Shown here: one piece after another, positions 45,515-54,371 of the stretch | How the letters are laid out: each line of letters opens with the position of its first letter | Numbering within the stretch: position 1 is the first letter of the stretch | Source of the DNA: Ignavibacteria bacterium | GTDB lineage: Bacteria > Bacteroidota > Ignavibacteria > Tepidaquicellales > Tepidaquicellaceae | Assembly: GCA_016709315.1 (NCBI GenBank) | Contig: JADJMZ010000005.1 | Location: forward strand, 453,992-517,991 | Direction: 5' to 3' | Length of the DNA stretch: 64,000 bases | Program-made: the position numbers and the translations under genes | The notes under the pieces: generated by a model | What the model was told of the DNA's origin: nothing | The model's database searches: none | The model's input: only the letters and a program-made list of their open reading frames with translations

Positions 45515-46516
45515 TTAATTCACCGGTTCTTCTTTTAAATATTTATCAACATCCATTCCGAAATTCAAATTGAAATTCTCAATAAGCTCACCAAGTTCAG
45601 CAAGCGACTTTCTTCCGAAATTTCTGTAATGAAGCATTTCACCTTCATTTTTGCTGACAAGATCAGCAATTGTTTTTATATTAGCAGATCGTAAGCAATT
45701 CTGTGACCTGACCGAGAGATCAAGTTCATCTACCGGCATAAGTAAAATTTTCTTTATCATTTCATGCTCTTCATCCTTCTCTGATTTAACGGGCTCTTCT
45801 TTCTTTTCTACCTGAGCAGGATTTAAATTTAAAAACAACTGATTATGCTCCTGAAGAATTCTGGCTGAGTATACTAAAGCATCTTCCGGGGTAATTGAAC
45901 CGTCTGTAGTTATATCCAGAACTAATTTTTCATAATCCGTTCTTTTACCGACTCTTGTATTCTCTATGGTATAATTTGCAATTCTAATAGGAGAAAAAAT
46001 TGAGTCCATATAAATGAATTCCATAGGTAAATTCGCCTGCTTGTTGTCCTCTGACGGCACATAACCGACACCCGTGCCCATTCTTAGTTCAATATTAAGA
46101 TTAGCGTCTTTATTCAGCGTAGCAATATATTTATCGGGATTTAAAATCTCAAAGTCAGCAGTACTTTTCTGTATATCCTGAGCTGTAAATTTATAAGGAC
46201 CTTTTAAGTTAAATTCAATTTTTGTTGATTTATTTGTAAGGTCTTTAAATCTGACTTCTTTTAAATTAAGAATAATCTCTGACAGATCCTCGACTACTCC
46301 TTTAAGAGTTGTAAATTCATGCGGAGCGTCGTTTACTTTTATTGCAATAATGGCGCTTCCCGGAAGTGAAGAAATAAGAACTCTTCTTATTGAATTTCCA
46401 AGCGTAACTCCGTAACCTCTTTCCAAAGGTTGAACAATGAACCTTCCGAAAGTATCAGTGTATGTAGATTCATCTTTAGCAATTGATTCAGGCATTTGAA
46501 AATTATTAATTTTCAT
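45515..46516 (-). CDS. rpoA: RNA polymerase alpha subunit
   Basis: 333 residues. N-terminal assembly domain with QPLERGYGVTLGNSIRRVLISSLPG and a C-terminal domain with LDLSVRSQNCLRSANIKTIADLV and NFGRKSLAELGE, the helix-hairpin-helix that binds UP elements and activators. Normal length with an acidic linker (KKEEPVKSEKDEE). Located between rpsD and rplQ as usual. Confidence 0.98.
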   Translation of the reverse strand: MKINNFQMPESIAKDESTYTDTFGRFIVQPLERGYGVTLGNSIRRVLISSLPGSAIIAIKVNDAPHEFTTLKGVVEDLSEIILNLKEVRFKDLTNKSTKIEFNLKGPYKFTAQDIQKSTADFEILNPDKYIATLNKDANLNIELRMGTGVGYVPSEDNKQANLPMEFIYMDSIFSPIRIANYTIENTRVGKRTDYEKLVLDITTDGSITPEDALVYSARILQEHNQLFLNLNPAQVEKKEEPVKSEKDEEHEMIKKILLMPVDELDLSVRSQNCLRSANIKTIADLVSKNEGEMLHYRNFGRKSLAELGELIENFNLNFGMDVDKYLKEEPVN

Positions 46517-46548
46517 ATTTTACTGTTTATTTAATTTAAAATTATGAC

Positions 46549-47178
46549 TTATTTCGAATACAACTCGATAATGAGCTGTTCGTTTGCAATAAACGGAACT
46601 TCGTCCCGTACCGGCTCTTTCATAAATGTTCCCTTCATGTTTGCTTTGTCAAGCGAAAGCCAGGGTACAATCATGTTATCCTTCATCCTCTTCATAGCAT
46701 CATGAATGATTTCCAGCTTTTTACTTTTTTCTCTCACCTGTATTGCATCTCCGGATTTAAGTAAATATGACGGTATATTTACGACATTTCCATTTACGGA
46801 AAAATGCCTGTGCAAAATAAGTTGTCTTGCTGCCTTTCTTGAAGGAGCTAATCCTAATCTGTAAATAGTATTATCAAATCTTCTTTCCAGAAATCTCACA
46901 AGATTATCACCGGTTATACCCGACTTCTTGGAAGCTTCTTCGAAATATTTTCTGAACTGGTTTTCCAGGACTCCGTATGTTTTTCTGACTTTTTGTTTCT
47001 CACGAAGCTGGACTGCGTAATCCGTCATCCTGGATCTTCTTGACATTCCGTGCTGTCCCGGGGGATAATTTCTGCTCTCTATCGGACATTTCTCCGAAAA
47101 ACATTTTGTCCCTTTCAGGAAAAGTTTCTGTCTCTCTCTTCGACACAGTTTGCAGTTAGCGTCTGTATATCTTGCCAT
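46549..47178 (-). CDS. rpsD: Ribosomal protein S4
   Basis: 209 residues. MARYTDANCKLCRRE begins the protein, and four cysteines (9, 12, 26, 31) form the zinc site of the C+ type of S4. The S4 RNA-binding domain FLERRFDNTIYRLGLAPSRKAARQ is intact. S4 is a primary binder in small-subunit assembly and often regulates the alpha operon. Followed by rpoA. Confidence 0.98.
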   Translation of the reverse strand: MARYTDANCKLCRRERQKLFLKGTKCFSEKCPIESRNYPPGQHGMSRRSRMTDYAVQLREKQKVRKTYGVLENQFRKYFEEASKKSGITGDNLVRFLERRFDNTIYRLGLAPSRKAARQLILHRHFSVNGNVVNIPSYLLKSGDAIQVREKSKKLEIIHDAMKRMKDNMIVPWLSLDKANMKGTFMKEPVRDEVPFIANEQLIIELYSK

Positions 47179-47224
47179 TTATTATTATTTAGATTTCCTT
47201 TTAAAAGTATATTATAAAATTAAA

Positions 47225-47611
47225 TTACATTCTTCTCTTTTTTGGAGGTCTGCATCCGTTATGAGGCAATGGCGTTATGTCCTTTATTGAAGTAATTTCC
47301 AGACCTGCAGTATTTAAAGACCTTACAGCTGCATCTCTTCCGGATCCTACGCCTTTTATCAGCACTTCCACTTTCTTCATTCCAAGATCACAAGCCGCTT
47401 TTGCTGCGGATTCAGCAGCAATTTGAGCTGCAAATGGTGTGTTCTTTTTTGAACCTTTAAATCCCATTTTTCCTGATGATGCCCATGAGATCGTATTACC
47501 GTAAAGGTCCGTCAGCGTAACGATAACATTATTAAAAGTAGCTTTTACATGAGCTACTCCGTTTGCTTCAACATTAACTTTTTTCTTTGCCTTTTTAAAA
47601 TTCTTTGCCAA
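47225..47611 (-). CDS. rpsK: Ribosomal protein S11
   Basis: 128 residues. GVAHVKATFNNVIVTLTD, KGSKKNTPFAAQ, GVGSGRDAAVR and the C-terminal THNGCRPPKKRR type end (PLPHNGCRPPKKRRM) identify S11. It lies on the platform of the small subunit. 47 bases before rpsD; the preceding gap to rpsM is 85 bases without features. Confidence 0.98.
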   Translation of the reverse strand: MAKNFKKAKKKVNVEANGVAHVKATFNNVIVTLTDLYGNTISWASSGKMGFKGSKKNTPFAAQIAAESAAKAACDLGMKKVEVLIKGVGSGRDAAVRSLNTAGLEITSIKDITPLPHNGCRPPKKRRM

Positions 47612-47696
47612 AATTTCTGATGTTTAAGTTACGATTATTTTTAAATTATTAATGAAAAAGAGAAAACTTGTATATGAATATTAGTTTTTCAAATTC

Positions 47697-48080
47697 TTAT
47701 TTCTTAGCTGCCGCTTTCTTTTTACCTGCAACAGTCTTTTTCTTTCCTTTTCTTGTCCGCGCATTTGTTCTGGTTCTCTGACCTCTTAACGGAAGTCCCT
47801 TTCTGTGTCTCTTTCCTCTGTATGTTCCGATATCCATTAATCTCTTAATATTCATCGCAACCTCGGACTTTAAGGCACCTTCAACTTTTATCTCGTTGCT
47901 GATTTCATTACGAATGTGGTTAACTTCATCGTCTGTCAGTTGTGATACTTTTTTATCTTCGCTGATCCCCGCTTTTGCCAGGATTCTTTGTGATGTCGGA
48001 ATACCGATCCCGAATATAGTAGTAAGTCCTATTACTACTCTTTTATTCTTCGGTAAATCCACTCCTGCTATTCTTGCCAA
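47697..48080 (-). CDS. rpsM: Ribosomal protein S13
   Basis: 127 residues. MARIAGVDLPKNKRVVIGLTTI and the tail RGLPLRGQRTRTNARTRKG (here LPLRGQRTRTNARTRKG) are diagnostic. The end has an extra basic KKTVAGKKKAAAKK. Contacts the large subunit and tRNA from the head of the 30S. Downstream of rpmJ. Confidence 0.98.
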   Translation of the reverse strand: MARIAGVDLPKNKRVVIGLTTIFGIGIPTSQRILAKAGISEDKKVSQLTDDEVNHIRNEISNEIKVEGALKSEVAMNIKRLMDIGTYRGKRHRKGLPLRGQRTRTNARTRKGKKKTVAGKKKAAAKK

Positions 48081-48109
48081 TTTATTTCTCCTGAAATATT
48101 ATTTTTAAA

Positions 48110-48223
48110 TTAACCTTGTCTCTGTTTATGCTTCGGATTTGTGCAAATTACTCTCACTACGCCTTTGCGTTTTATAATTTTGCATTTGACACACATTTTT
48201 TTTACTGAACTTCGCACTTTCAT
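48110..48223 (-). CDS. rpmJ: Ribosomal protein L36
   Basis: 37 residues: MKVRSSVKKMCVKCK, then IIKRKGVVRVICTNPKHKQRQG. Zinc-type L36 with C-x2-C and C-x4-H. Short gene between infA and rpsM, the usual place. Its stop lies 29 bases before the rpsM start. Confidence 0.97.
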   Translation of the reverse strand: MKVRSSVKKMCVKCKIIKRKGVVRVICTNPKHKQRQG

Positions 48224-48251
48224 GATAAATCTTATTTAAAATTTATTTTAA

Positions 48252-48470
48252 TTATTTGTATCTGTATGTAATTCTGCCTTTTGTAAGATCATAAGGAGAT
48301 AATTCCACTGTAACTTTATCACCCTGTAATATTCTTATATAATTCATTCTCATCTTTCCTGATATGTGAGCCAGTATCTCATGACCATTCTCTAATTTCA
48401 CTTTGAAATTAGTGTTTGGAAGGATTTCCGAAATAACACCGTCAACTTTTATTGCTTCTTGTTTTGCCAT
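48252..48470 (-). CDS. infA: Translation initiation factor IF-1
   Basis: 72 residues, one S1/OB domain: MAKQEAIKVDGVISEILPN, FKVKLENGHEILAHISGKMR, LSPYDLTKGRITYRYK. It occupies the ribosomal A site during initiation. Located between map and rpmJ, as in many bacteria. Confidence 0.98.
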   Translation of the reverse strand: MAKQEAIKVDGVISEILPNTNFKVKLENGHEILAHISGKMRMNYIRILQGDKVTVELSPYDLTKGRITYRYK

Positions 48471-48506
48471 TTATTTTTTATCTATATAATCAGAATTATT
48501 ATTACA

Positions 48507-49268
48507 TCAGGTCATTGTAAGGATTTCCGGCTTTCTTTTTCTGACCAAAACTGTATGTTCAAAATGCGCAGACGGTTCATGATCTTTTGTAACTATTGTC
48601 CAGCCGTCACTTTTTTCATAAACTTTGAATGTTCCGTAATTTACCATCGGCTCTATTGCTATTACCATTCCTTCATAAAGCTTCTGACTGGATCCCGAAC
48701 TGTAAAAATTTGGTATTGCAGGATCCTCATGTAAATTCTTGCCTATTCCATGACCAACTAATTCCCTTACTATTCCGTAACCGGAACCTTCCACATAATT
48801 CTGTATTGCGCATGAAATATCGTTTACTTCATTTCCGTCAACTGCCTGCTCTATTCCTTTATACAATGACTCTTCTGTTACTTTTAAAAGCTTTGCTGTC
48901 TTAGGTGAAATCTCTCCGACTGCAAAGGTGTATGCTCCGTCTCCATAGTAACCGTTTTTTTTAACTCCTACATCTATCGAGATTATATCTCCGGATTTTA
49001 ATTTTCTTTTACCCGGAAGTCCATGTACAACTTCTTCATTTACTGATATACAACTGCTTGAAGGAAACGCCTTCTTTTTTACTTTGTAACCTTTGAAAGC
49101 AGGATATGCTTCTTTTGAAATTATATATTCCTCAATAAGTAAATCTAACTCTTTTGTGGAAATTCCTTCCTTTACAAATTTTCCTATATAATCAATTACT
49201 TCAGAAACTATTTTACAACTCTCTCTGATTAAATCAATTTCTTCTGCAGTTTTTATTAATCCGCTCAA
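48507..49268 (-). CDS. map: Methionine aminopeptidase, type I
   Basis: 253 residues. It removes the N-terminal methionine from new proteins. Metal ligands are in ISIDVGVKKNGYYGDGAYTF (two Asp), GHGIGKNLHEDP (His), VIAIEPMV (Glu) and the C-terminal EHTVLV (Glu). VNEEVVHGLP holds the substrate-site histidine. It lies between secY and infA; adk, often found here in other bacteria, is missing. Confidence 0.96.
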   Translation of the reverse strand: MSGLIKTAEEIDLIRESCKIVSEVIDYIGKFVKEGISTKELDLLIEEYIISKEAYPAFKGYKVKKKAFPSSSCISVNEEVVHGLPGKRKLKSGDIISIDVGVKKNGYYGDGAYTFAVGEISPKTAKLLKVTEESLYKGIEQAVDGNEVNDISCAIQNYVEGSGYGIVRELVGHGIGKNLHEDPAIPNFYSSGSSQKLYEGMVIAIEPMVNYGTFKVYEKSDGWTIVTKDHEPSAHFEHTVLVRKRKPEILTMT

Positions 49269-49278
49269 TACCGAATTA

Positions 49279-50611
49279 TTACCTTCTTGATTTCAATTTA
49301 CCGCTCTTCATAAATCCGTCATAATGTCTCATCAGAAGATGAGATTCTATCTGCTGCAAAGTATCCAGTGCAACACCTACTATTATCAGCAGACTTGTTC
49401 CTCCAAAAAATGAAGCCAGACCGGTTGTAACTCCAAGTTTCATCAAAATCGTCGGCAATATTGCAATGATTGCAAGAAATATTGCGCCGGGTAGAGTAAT
49501 TTTAGTTAATATATTATCAATAAAATCTGATGTCGGTTTGCCGGGTCTTACTCCTGGAATAAATCCGCCCTGCTTTTTCATATTATCCGATACATCTTTT
49601 GGATTAAATGCGATCGCTGTATAAAAGTAAGTAAAGAAAATTATAAGTAATGAATATACTGTAGAATAAACCCAGCTTGTGTAATCAAAGTATTTAGAAA
49701 TTTCCTGCATAAATTCACTGTTAGGGAAAAATGACAGGAATGTACTCGGAATAAACATAATTGACTGCGCAAATATCAAAGGCATAACACCGGCAGAGTT
49801 AACTTTCATCGGGATATACTGCGTAACTCCTCCGAAAACTTTTCTTCGTACTACTCTCTTTGCATACTGTACAGGTATCTTTCTGGTCGCAACTGTCACA
49901 GCTATAACGCCTGCAATTATTAGTATAAAACAGGCAATGTAAATTAATTCAATAAGTATGTTTCTTGCGCCTGAAGCTATTATCTGATATTCGTCAAAAA
50001 CCGAATACGGAAATCTGTCTATAATTCCTATGAAAATAATAAGTGAAATTCCGTTTCCTATACCTCTGTCTGTTATCTGCTCACCAAGCCACATCATAAA
50101 AATAGTTCCTGCAGTGAGAATAATTACAGTAGATATTGTAAAAAACGCTCCGGAAATATCAGGACTTACAACTCCTAATCCTCCTACATTTCTGCTAGCT
50201 AACTGAACGCTGACTCCCCATGCCTGTAATGCAGCTACAGGTATAGTGCCTAATCTTGTAAGCTGATTGATTTTTTCTTCCGTCTTCCCCTTCTTTCTGA
50301 AGTTTCTGGAAATAAGGGAATACAGCTCCGAGAAGCTGAATAATAATAGATGCGCTGATATAAGGCATAATCCCTAATGCAAAAATTGCAGCATTTTTAA
50401 ATGCTCCTCCGACAAACATGTCGTACAAACCAAACAATGTATTGTCAGACTGGTTCTTTTGCGCTTCAGCGAGTAAAGAAGCATCTATACCCGGAAGAGT
50501 AATATGAGCTCCAATCCTTACTACCACAAGCAAAGCAAGGGTGAATAAAAGTCTGTTCCTTAACTCTTCTATTTTAAATATATTTCTGAAACTTTCTAAG
50601 AATCCGCTCAT
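49279..50611 (-). CDS. secY: Protein translocase subunit SecY, frameshifted
   Basis: The channel subunit of the Sec translocon. Frame 1 from the ATG at 50611 gives FRNIFKIEELRNRLLFT to YFQKLQKEGEDGRK. The second frame continues INQLTRLGTIPVAALQ through GEQITDRGIGNGISLIIF to the C-terminus MKSGKLKSRR. The break is at six A on the minus strand (50271-50276): five or eight would restore the frame, giving 443-444 residues. No codon is lost elsewhere. SecY is essential, so this is most probably an error in the sequence. The start overlaps the rplO stop by four bases. Confidence 0.93.
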
Positions 50612-51066
50612 ACTGTAACTGCTTTTCCTCCGCCTTTTTCAATTTTTTCCCTGGCTGTTTTGCTGAATGCATCAGCGGTAATTTCCACTTTTGATGTTAT
50701 ATCGCCATTGCCAAGTATCTTCAGAGGCTTGTTTTTACCTTTGATGAGATTATTTGTAAGAAGATATTCTTTATCGAACTTTAATTCCTTGATTTTTCCC
50801 TTGTCAATGAATGCCTGTATATCATCAAGATTTAAAGTAACAAATTCAACTCTGTTTATATTTTTAAAACCAAATTTTGGAACTCTCCTCTGCAAAGGCA
50901 TCTGTCCGCCTTCAAACCATGCTCTGAATTTTGCTCCTGATCTGGAATGCTGTCCTTTATGCCCTCTTGTAGAGGTTCCGCCGTGTCCCGAGCCCTGTCC
51001 TCTTCCGACTCTCTTCTTTTTTTTCCTTGAACCTTCAGCGTATTTTAAATTACTTAGTATGTCCAT
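50608..51066 (-). CDS. rplO: Ribosomal protein L15
   Basis: 152 residues. GRGQGSGHGGTSTRGHKGQ, FEGGQMPLQRRVPKFGF and the C-terminal KIEKGGGKAVTV identify L15. Overlaps the secY start by four bases (ATGA), so both are translated together. A 113-base gap with a hairpin separates it from rpmD. Confidence 0.98.
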   Translation of the reverse strand: MDILSNLKYAEGSRKKKKRVGRGQGSGHGGTSTRGHKGQHSRSGAKFRAWFEGGQMPLQRRVPKFGFKNINRVEFVTLNLDDIQAFIDKGKIKELKFDKEYLLTNNLIKGKNKPLKILGNGDITSKVEITADAFSKTAREKIEKGGGKAVTV

Positions 51067-51103
51067 TTAAAATTTTCTTAAATTATTATTCCAAATATGT
51101 AAA

Positions 51104-51134
51104 ATTCCTTTGCTTATATTTACAGCAAAGGAAT
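51104..51134 (-). terminator. Intra-operon hairpin between rpmD and rplO
   Basis: Perfect ten-base arms ATTCCTTTGC (51104-51113) and GCAAAGGAAT (51125-51134) with an eleven-base loop, followed on the minus strand by only a short T stretch. It sits in an unusually wide gap of the spc part and may be an attenuator or an RNA-processing site. Confidence 0.4.
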
Positions 51135-51179
51135 ATGAAGAACTGTTAAATTATTATTAAAGTAAAATAATTTGTCAAA

Positions 51180-51362
51180 TTATTGTTTGTAGTTTTCTTC
51201 TACTTTTACAAGATGCTTAACTACATTTATCATACCGCGTATTTGAGGCGTATCCTTTTTAATAGTAAAATAATTAGGTCTGCCTAATCCCAAAGCTTCA
51301 ATAGTCAATTTCTGCTTCTTTAATCTTCCTATTATACTTCTGGTTTGTGTTATTTTTATCAT
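51180..51362 (-). CDS. rpmD: Ribosomal protein L30
   Basis: 60 residues: KITQTRSIIGRLKKQKLTIEALGLGRPN and RGMINVVKHLVKV are the bacterial short L30. Between rpsE and rplO. Confidence 0.97.
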   Translation of the reverse strand: MIKITQTRSIIGRLKKQKLTIEALGLGRPNYFTIKKDTPQIRGMINVVKHLVKVEENYKQ

Positions 51363-51379
51363 TATTACCGGTAAAAATT

Positions 51380-51892
51380 TTAATTTGAAAATAACTCTGA
51401 AAGAGAGATTCCTCTTCTGTCAGCAACTGATTTTGCATCTGTTAAAGAAACAAGCGCTTTTATTGTAGCTTTGACTACATTGTGAGGATTAGATGAACCT
51501 AATAACTTTGTGAGTACATCCTGTATTCCTGCTGATTCCAGTACCGCTCTTACTCCGCCACCGGCAATTATTCCTGTTCCCGGTGATGCCGGCTTTAGCA
51601 ATACTTTTGCCGCTCCGTATTTTCCAATAATTGCGTGAGGAATTGTACCTTTTGAGATCGGAACTGTAATTATATTCTTTTTTGCGTCATCAACACTCTT
51701 TTTTATTGAATCAGTTACTTCATTCGCTTTTCCCAATCCTATGCCAACGTGACCTTTACCATCTCCTACTACTGTTACTGCTGAAAAACTAAATCTTCGA
51801 CCGCCCTTTACTACCTTTGCTACCCTGGCAATGTGAACCATTTTTTCTTTCAACTCCAGTTCGCCTGCTTTATAATTTTTTTTTCTTATCAT
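51380..51892 (-). CDS. rpsE: Ribosomal protein S5
   Basis: 170 residues. ARVAKVVKGGRRFSFSAVTVVGDG and GTGIIAGGGVRAVLESAGIQDVLTK are diagnostic of S5. It helps decoding accuracy. The gene directly upstream on the transcript is a tRNA-Gln instead of rplR, an unusual insertion. Confidence 0.98.
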   Translation of the reverse strand: MIRKKNYKAGELELKEKMVHIARVAKVVKGGRRFSFSAVTVVGDGKGHVGIGLGKANEVTDSIKKSVDDAKKNIITVPISKGTIPHAIIGKYGAAKVLLKPASPGTGIIAGGGVRAVLESAGIQDVLTKLLGSSNPHNVVKATIKALVSLTDAKSVADRRGISLSELFSN

Positions 51893-51926
51893 TGATTTTA
51901 GTTTCTTTCAAATTCTGTTTTTGTTG

Positions 51927-51997
51927 TTCTCAGGGGAGGATTCGAACCTCCACATACGGCTCCAAAGGCCGCTGTCCTGCCATTAGACGACCCGAGA
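51927..51997 (-). tRNA. tRNA-Gln (TTG) inside the ribosomal cluster
   Basis: Minus-strand cloverleaf: acceptor TCTCGGG/CCTGAGA with one G-T pair, D arm GTCTAATGGCAGGAC, anticodon stem GCGGC/GCCGT with loop CTTTGGA (anticodon TTG), T arm GGAGGTTCGAATCCTCC, discriminator A. It lies on the same strand as, and between, rplR (43 bases away) and rpsE (34 bases away), so it should be cut out of the ribosomal-protein transcript. Confidence 0.95.
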
Positions 51998-52040
51998 GAA
52001 AATGTGAATATTATTGCAACTTTCAATATACTAATAATAT

Positions 52041-52412
52041 TTAGAACTTTAAACCACCTTCCCTGGCACCGTCGGCAAGAGCTTTCACTCTTCCATGATA
52101 TAAATATCCGTTTCTGTCAAATACTACGTTGCTTATATTGTTTGATACAGCTTTTTCAGCCGTAGCTTTTCCTACTATTTTGCTTTTTTCAATTTTGCCT
52201 TTTGCAGACGAAATTTTATCAGACATATCTTTGGATTTTGTAGAAACTGTAAGCAATGTTTTGGAATTAACATCATCAATCAGCTGTGCGTAAATATGAT
52301 CCAGACTCCTGTATACTACTAATCTTGGTCTGTCAGCAGTACCTCTGAGTTTCTTTCTGATCTGAAACCTTATTCTTGCACGTCTTTTTTGACTTTTTTG
52401 TATTGGATTCAT
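52041..52412 (-). CDS. rplR: Ribosomal protein L18
   Basis: 123 residues: RARIRFQIRKKLRGTADRPRLVVYRS, IYAQLIDDV and FDRNGYLYHGRVKALADGARE are L18 features. L18 binds 5S rRNA. Between rplF and the tRNA-Gln gene. Confidence 0.97.
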   Translation of the reverse strand: MNPIQKSQKRRARIRFQIRKKLRGTADRPRLVVYRSLDHIYAQLIDDVNSKTLLTVSTKSKDMSDKISSAKGKIEKSKIVGKATAEKAVSNNISNVVFDRNGYLYHGRVKALADGAREGGLKF

Positions 52413-52430
52413 TTTAAATTCTTATCGGTT

Positions 52431-52970
52431 TTATTTTGCAGCAGTTTTACCCGCTTTTCTTCTTACAACTTCATTTTCATACTTTATTCCCTTACCCTTA
52501 TATGGCTCAGGTATTCTGAAAGATCTTATTTTAGCAGCTACCATGCCTACCAATTCCTTACTTATTCCGTTTACTAATACAGAATTTGGATTCGGTACTT
52601 CTATTGTTATATCCTGCGGCGGACAAAATACTGTAGGATGTGAAAATCCCAGCATCATAACTAAGTTCTTTCCTTTTAATTCCGCTCTGTATCCGATTCC
52701 TACAAGCTCCAGCTTCTTTGAAAATCCTTCATTCACACCCGTTACCATATTATGAATTAAAGATCTGTACAATCCGTGCAAAGCCCTGTTTCTCTTTGTA
52801 TCATCATTTCTTGTCACATTTAATTCATTCCCGCTGATATCAATATTTACGCCTTTTACAACGTCTAACTTCATCGTTCCTTTCGGTCCGGTCACTTCAA
52901 TCAGGTTATCCTTTTTGGTAACTTTAACCTTATCTGTAATTGTTACCGGTTTTTTTCCTATTCTGCTCAT
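52431..52970 (-). CDS. rplF: Ribosomal protein L6
   Basis: 179 residues: MSRIGKKPVTITDKVKV, HGLYRSLIHNMVTGVNEGF and the C-terminal RIPEPYKGKGIKYENEVVRRKAGKT. Two-domain L6 of normal length. Between rpsH and rplR. Confidence 0.98.
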   Translation of the reverse strand: MSRIGKKPVTITDKVKVTKKDNLIEVTGPKGTMKLDVVKGVNIDISGNELNVTRNDDTKRNRALHGLYRSLIHNMVTGVNEGFSKKLELVGIGYRAELKGKNLVMMLGFSHPTVFCPPQDITIEVPNPNSVLVNGISKELVGMVAAKIRSFRIPEPYKGKGIKYENEVVRRKAGKTAAK

Positions 52971-52993
52971 TGAATTTTTACTTTAAAAATTTA

Positions 52994-53392
52994 TTACCAA
53001 ATTTCGCAGACGACTTCTCCGCCTACTTTTAAACTTCTTGCTTCCTTGTCTGTTAACAGACCTTTTGAGGTAGAAACTATAGATATTCCTAAACCATTTC
53101 GTACCCTTGGTATATCTTCATTGCTGACATACCTTCTTATTCCGGGTTTGCTGATCCTTTTTAATCCCAGGATAACGCTTTCTCCGTCATTGTACTTAAG
53201 CTTCAAAGAAAGCATTTTAAACTTTCCTTCAGTTTCTATAACTTTAAAATCTTCAATAAATGAAGATTTTTTCAGTATCTCGCTTATTGCCTGTTTGAAT
53301 TTTGAATAAGGCATGTCAACAGTTTTTTTTCCTGCTTTCAGTGAATTCCTTACTCTTGTTAAATAATCCGCTATTGGATCGGTCATTGACAT
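52994..53392 (-). CDS. rpsH: Ribosomal protein S8
   Basis: 132 residues: MTDPIADYLTRVRNSLKAGK, LGLKRISKPGIRRYV and the end GLLTDKEARSLKVGGEVVCEIW. S8 is a regulator of the spc operon in E. coli. Between rpsN and rplF. Confidence 0.98.
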   Translation of the reverse strand: MSMTDPIADYLTRVRNSLKAGKKTVDMPYSKFKQAISEILKKSSFIEDFKVIETEGKFKMLSLKLKYNDGESVILGLKRISKPGIRRYVSNEDIPRVRNGLGISIVSTSKGLLTDKEARSLKVGGEVVCEIW

Positions 53393-53419
53393 TTTATATC
53401 TCCTGAATCTTAATTTATT

Positions 53420-53689
53420 TTACCAACTTGATTTTACTACTCCGGGTATTTTTCCCTGCAATGCTAACTCTCTGAATACTAATCTGGACAATCCGAACTT
53501 TCTGTAATAACTTCTCACCCTGCCTGTCATGTTACATCTGTTATTCAATCTTGCGGGATTACTGTCTCTCGGCAATTTCTGCAATGCCTCAAAATCTCCT
53601 TTTGCTTTCAATTCTTTTCTTTTCTCTGCATACTTGCTTACTATTCTTTCTCTTCTTTTTTGTTTTGCTATTAATGCTTTTCTTGCCAT
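53420..53689 (-). CDS. rpsN: Ribosomal protein S14 (long, zinc-free form)
   Basis: 89 residues: MARKALIAKQKRRERIVSKY, LPRDSNPARLNNRCNMTGRVR and GLSRLVFRELALQGKIPGVVKSSW. It is the long form without the C-x2-C zinc motif. Confidence 0.97.
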   Translation of the reverse strand: MARKALIAKQKRRERIVSKYAEKRKELKAKGDFEALQKLPRDSNPARLNNRCNMTGRVRSYYRKFGLSRLVFRELALQGKIPGVVKSSW

Positions 53690-53704
53690 AAAATTATTTC
53701 TTTA

Positions 53705-54364
53705 TTAGTTTTTAGACTGTTTTGAAATAAAAGGTAATCCGAATTGCTTCAGTAACTCAAACGATTCTTCATCTGTTTTTGCTGATGTAACAAAAGTTAT
53801 ATCCATTCCCGAGATCCTGTTAACATTATCTACATTTATTTCAGGGAAAATTATCTGTTCCTTAATTCCTACTGTGTAATTTCCTCTTCCGTCAAAACTC
53901 TTATCAGAAAGTCCTCTGAAATCTCTTATCCGTGGTATCGTAATGTTTATAAACTTATCCAGAAATTCAAACATTCTTGCATTCCTTAACGTAACTCTTA
54001 CTCCTATATTAACGCCTTCCCGTAACTTAAAATTTGAAACCGACTTCTTTGCCTTAACTACAGCAGGTTTCTGACCTGTTATGGCTTCTATCTCCTTTAC
54101 AGTTGTTTCTATCAGTTTCGCATCCTGAGTTGCAGCTCCTACTCCGACATTTATACTTATTTTTTGCAATTTCGGCGACTGCATTACATTTTTATAATTA
54201 AATTTCTTTTTCAATTCGGGTACAATCTTGTCCCTGTAATGAGCAAGAAGTCTGATCGGAACTTTTGTTTCTACAAAAACTTCTTTTTCAGCAGCTTCTT
54301 TCTTTTCACCTGCCTTTTTCTTCGGCTCTGCTTCTTTGTTTCTTTCTAATTTGGTTTTAGCCAT
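53705..54364 (-). CDS. rplE: Ribosomal protein L5 with N-terminal extension
   Basis: 219 residues, about 40 more than usual. The first 30 are Lys/Glu/Ala-rich (NKEAEPKKKAGEKKEAAEKE); the L5 domain then begins at LAHYRDKIVPELKKKF. GQKPAVVKAKKSVSNFKLREG and RDFRGLSDKSFDGRGNY are typical. L5 binds 5S rRNA and contacts the 30S head. No internal Met offers a better start before the domain. Confidence 0.96.
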   Translation of the reverse strand: MAKTKLERNKEAEPKKKAGEKKEAAEKEVFVETKVPIRLLAHYRDKIVPELKKKFNYKNVMQSPKLQKISINVGVGAATQDAKLIETTVKEIEAITGQKPAVVKAKKSVSNFKLREGVNIGVRVTLRNARMFEFLDKFINITIPRIRDFRGLSDKSFDGRGNYTVGIKEQIIFPEINVDNVNRISGMDITFVTSAKTDEESFELLKQFGLPFISKQSKN

Positions 54365-54371
54365 AATAATA

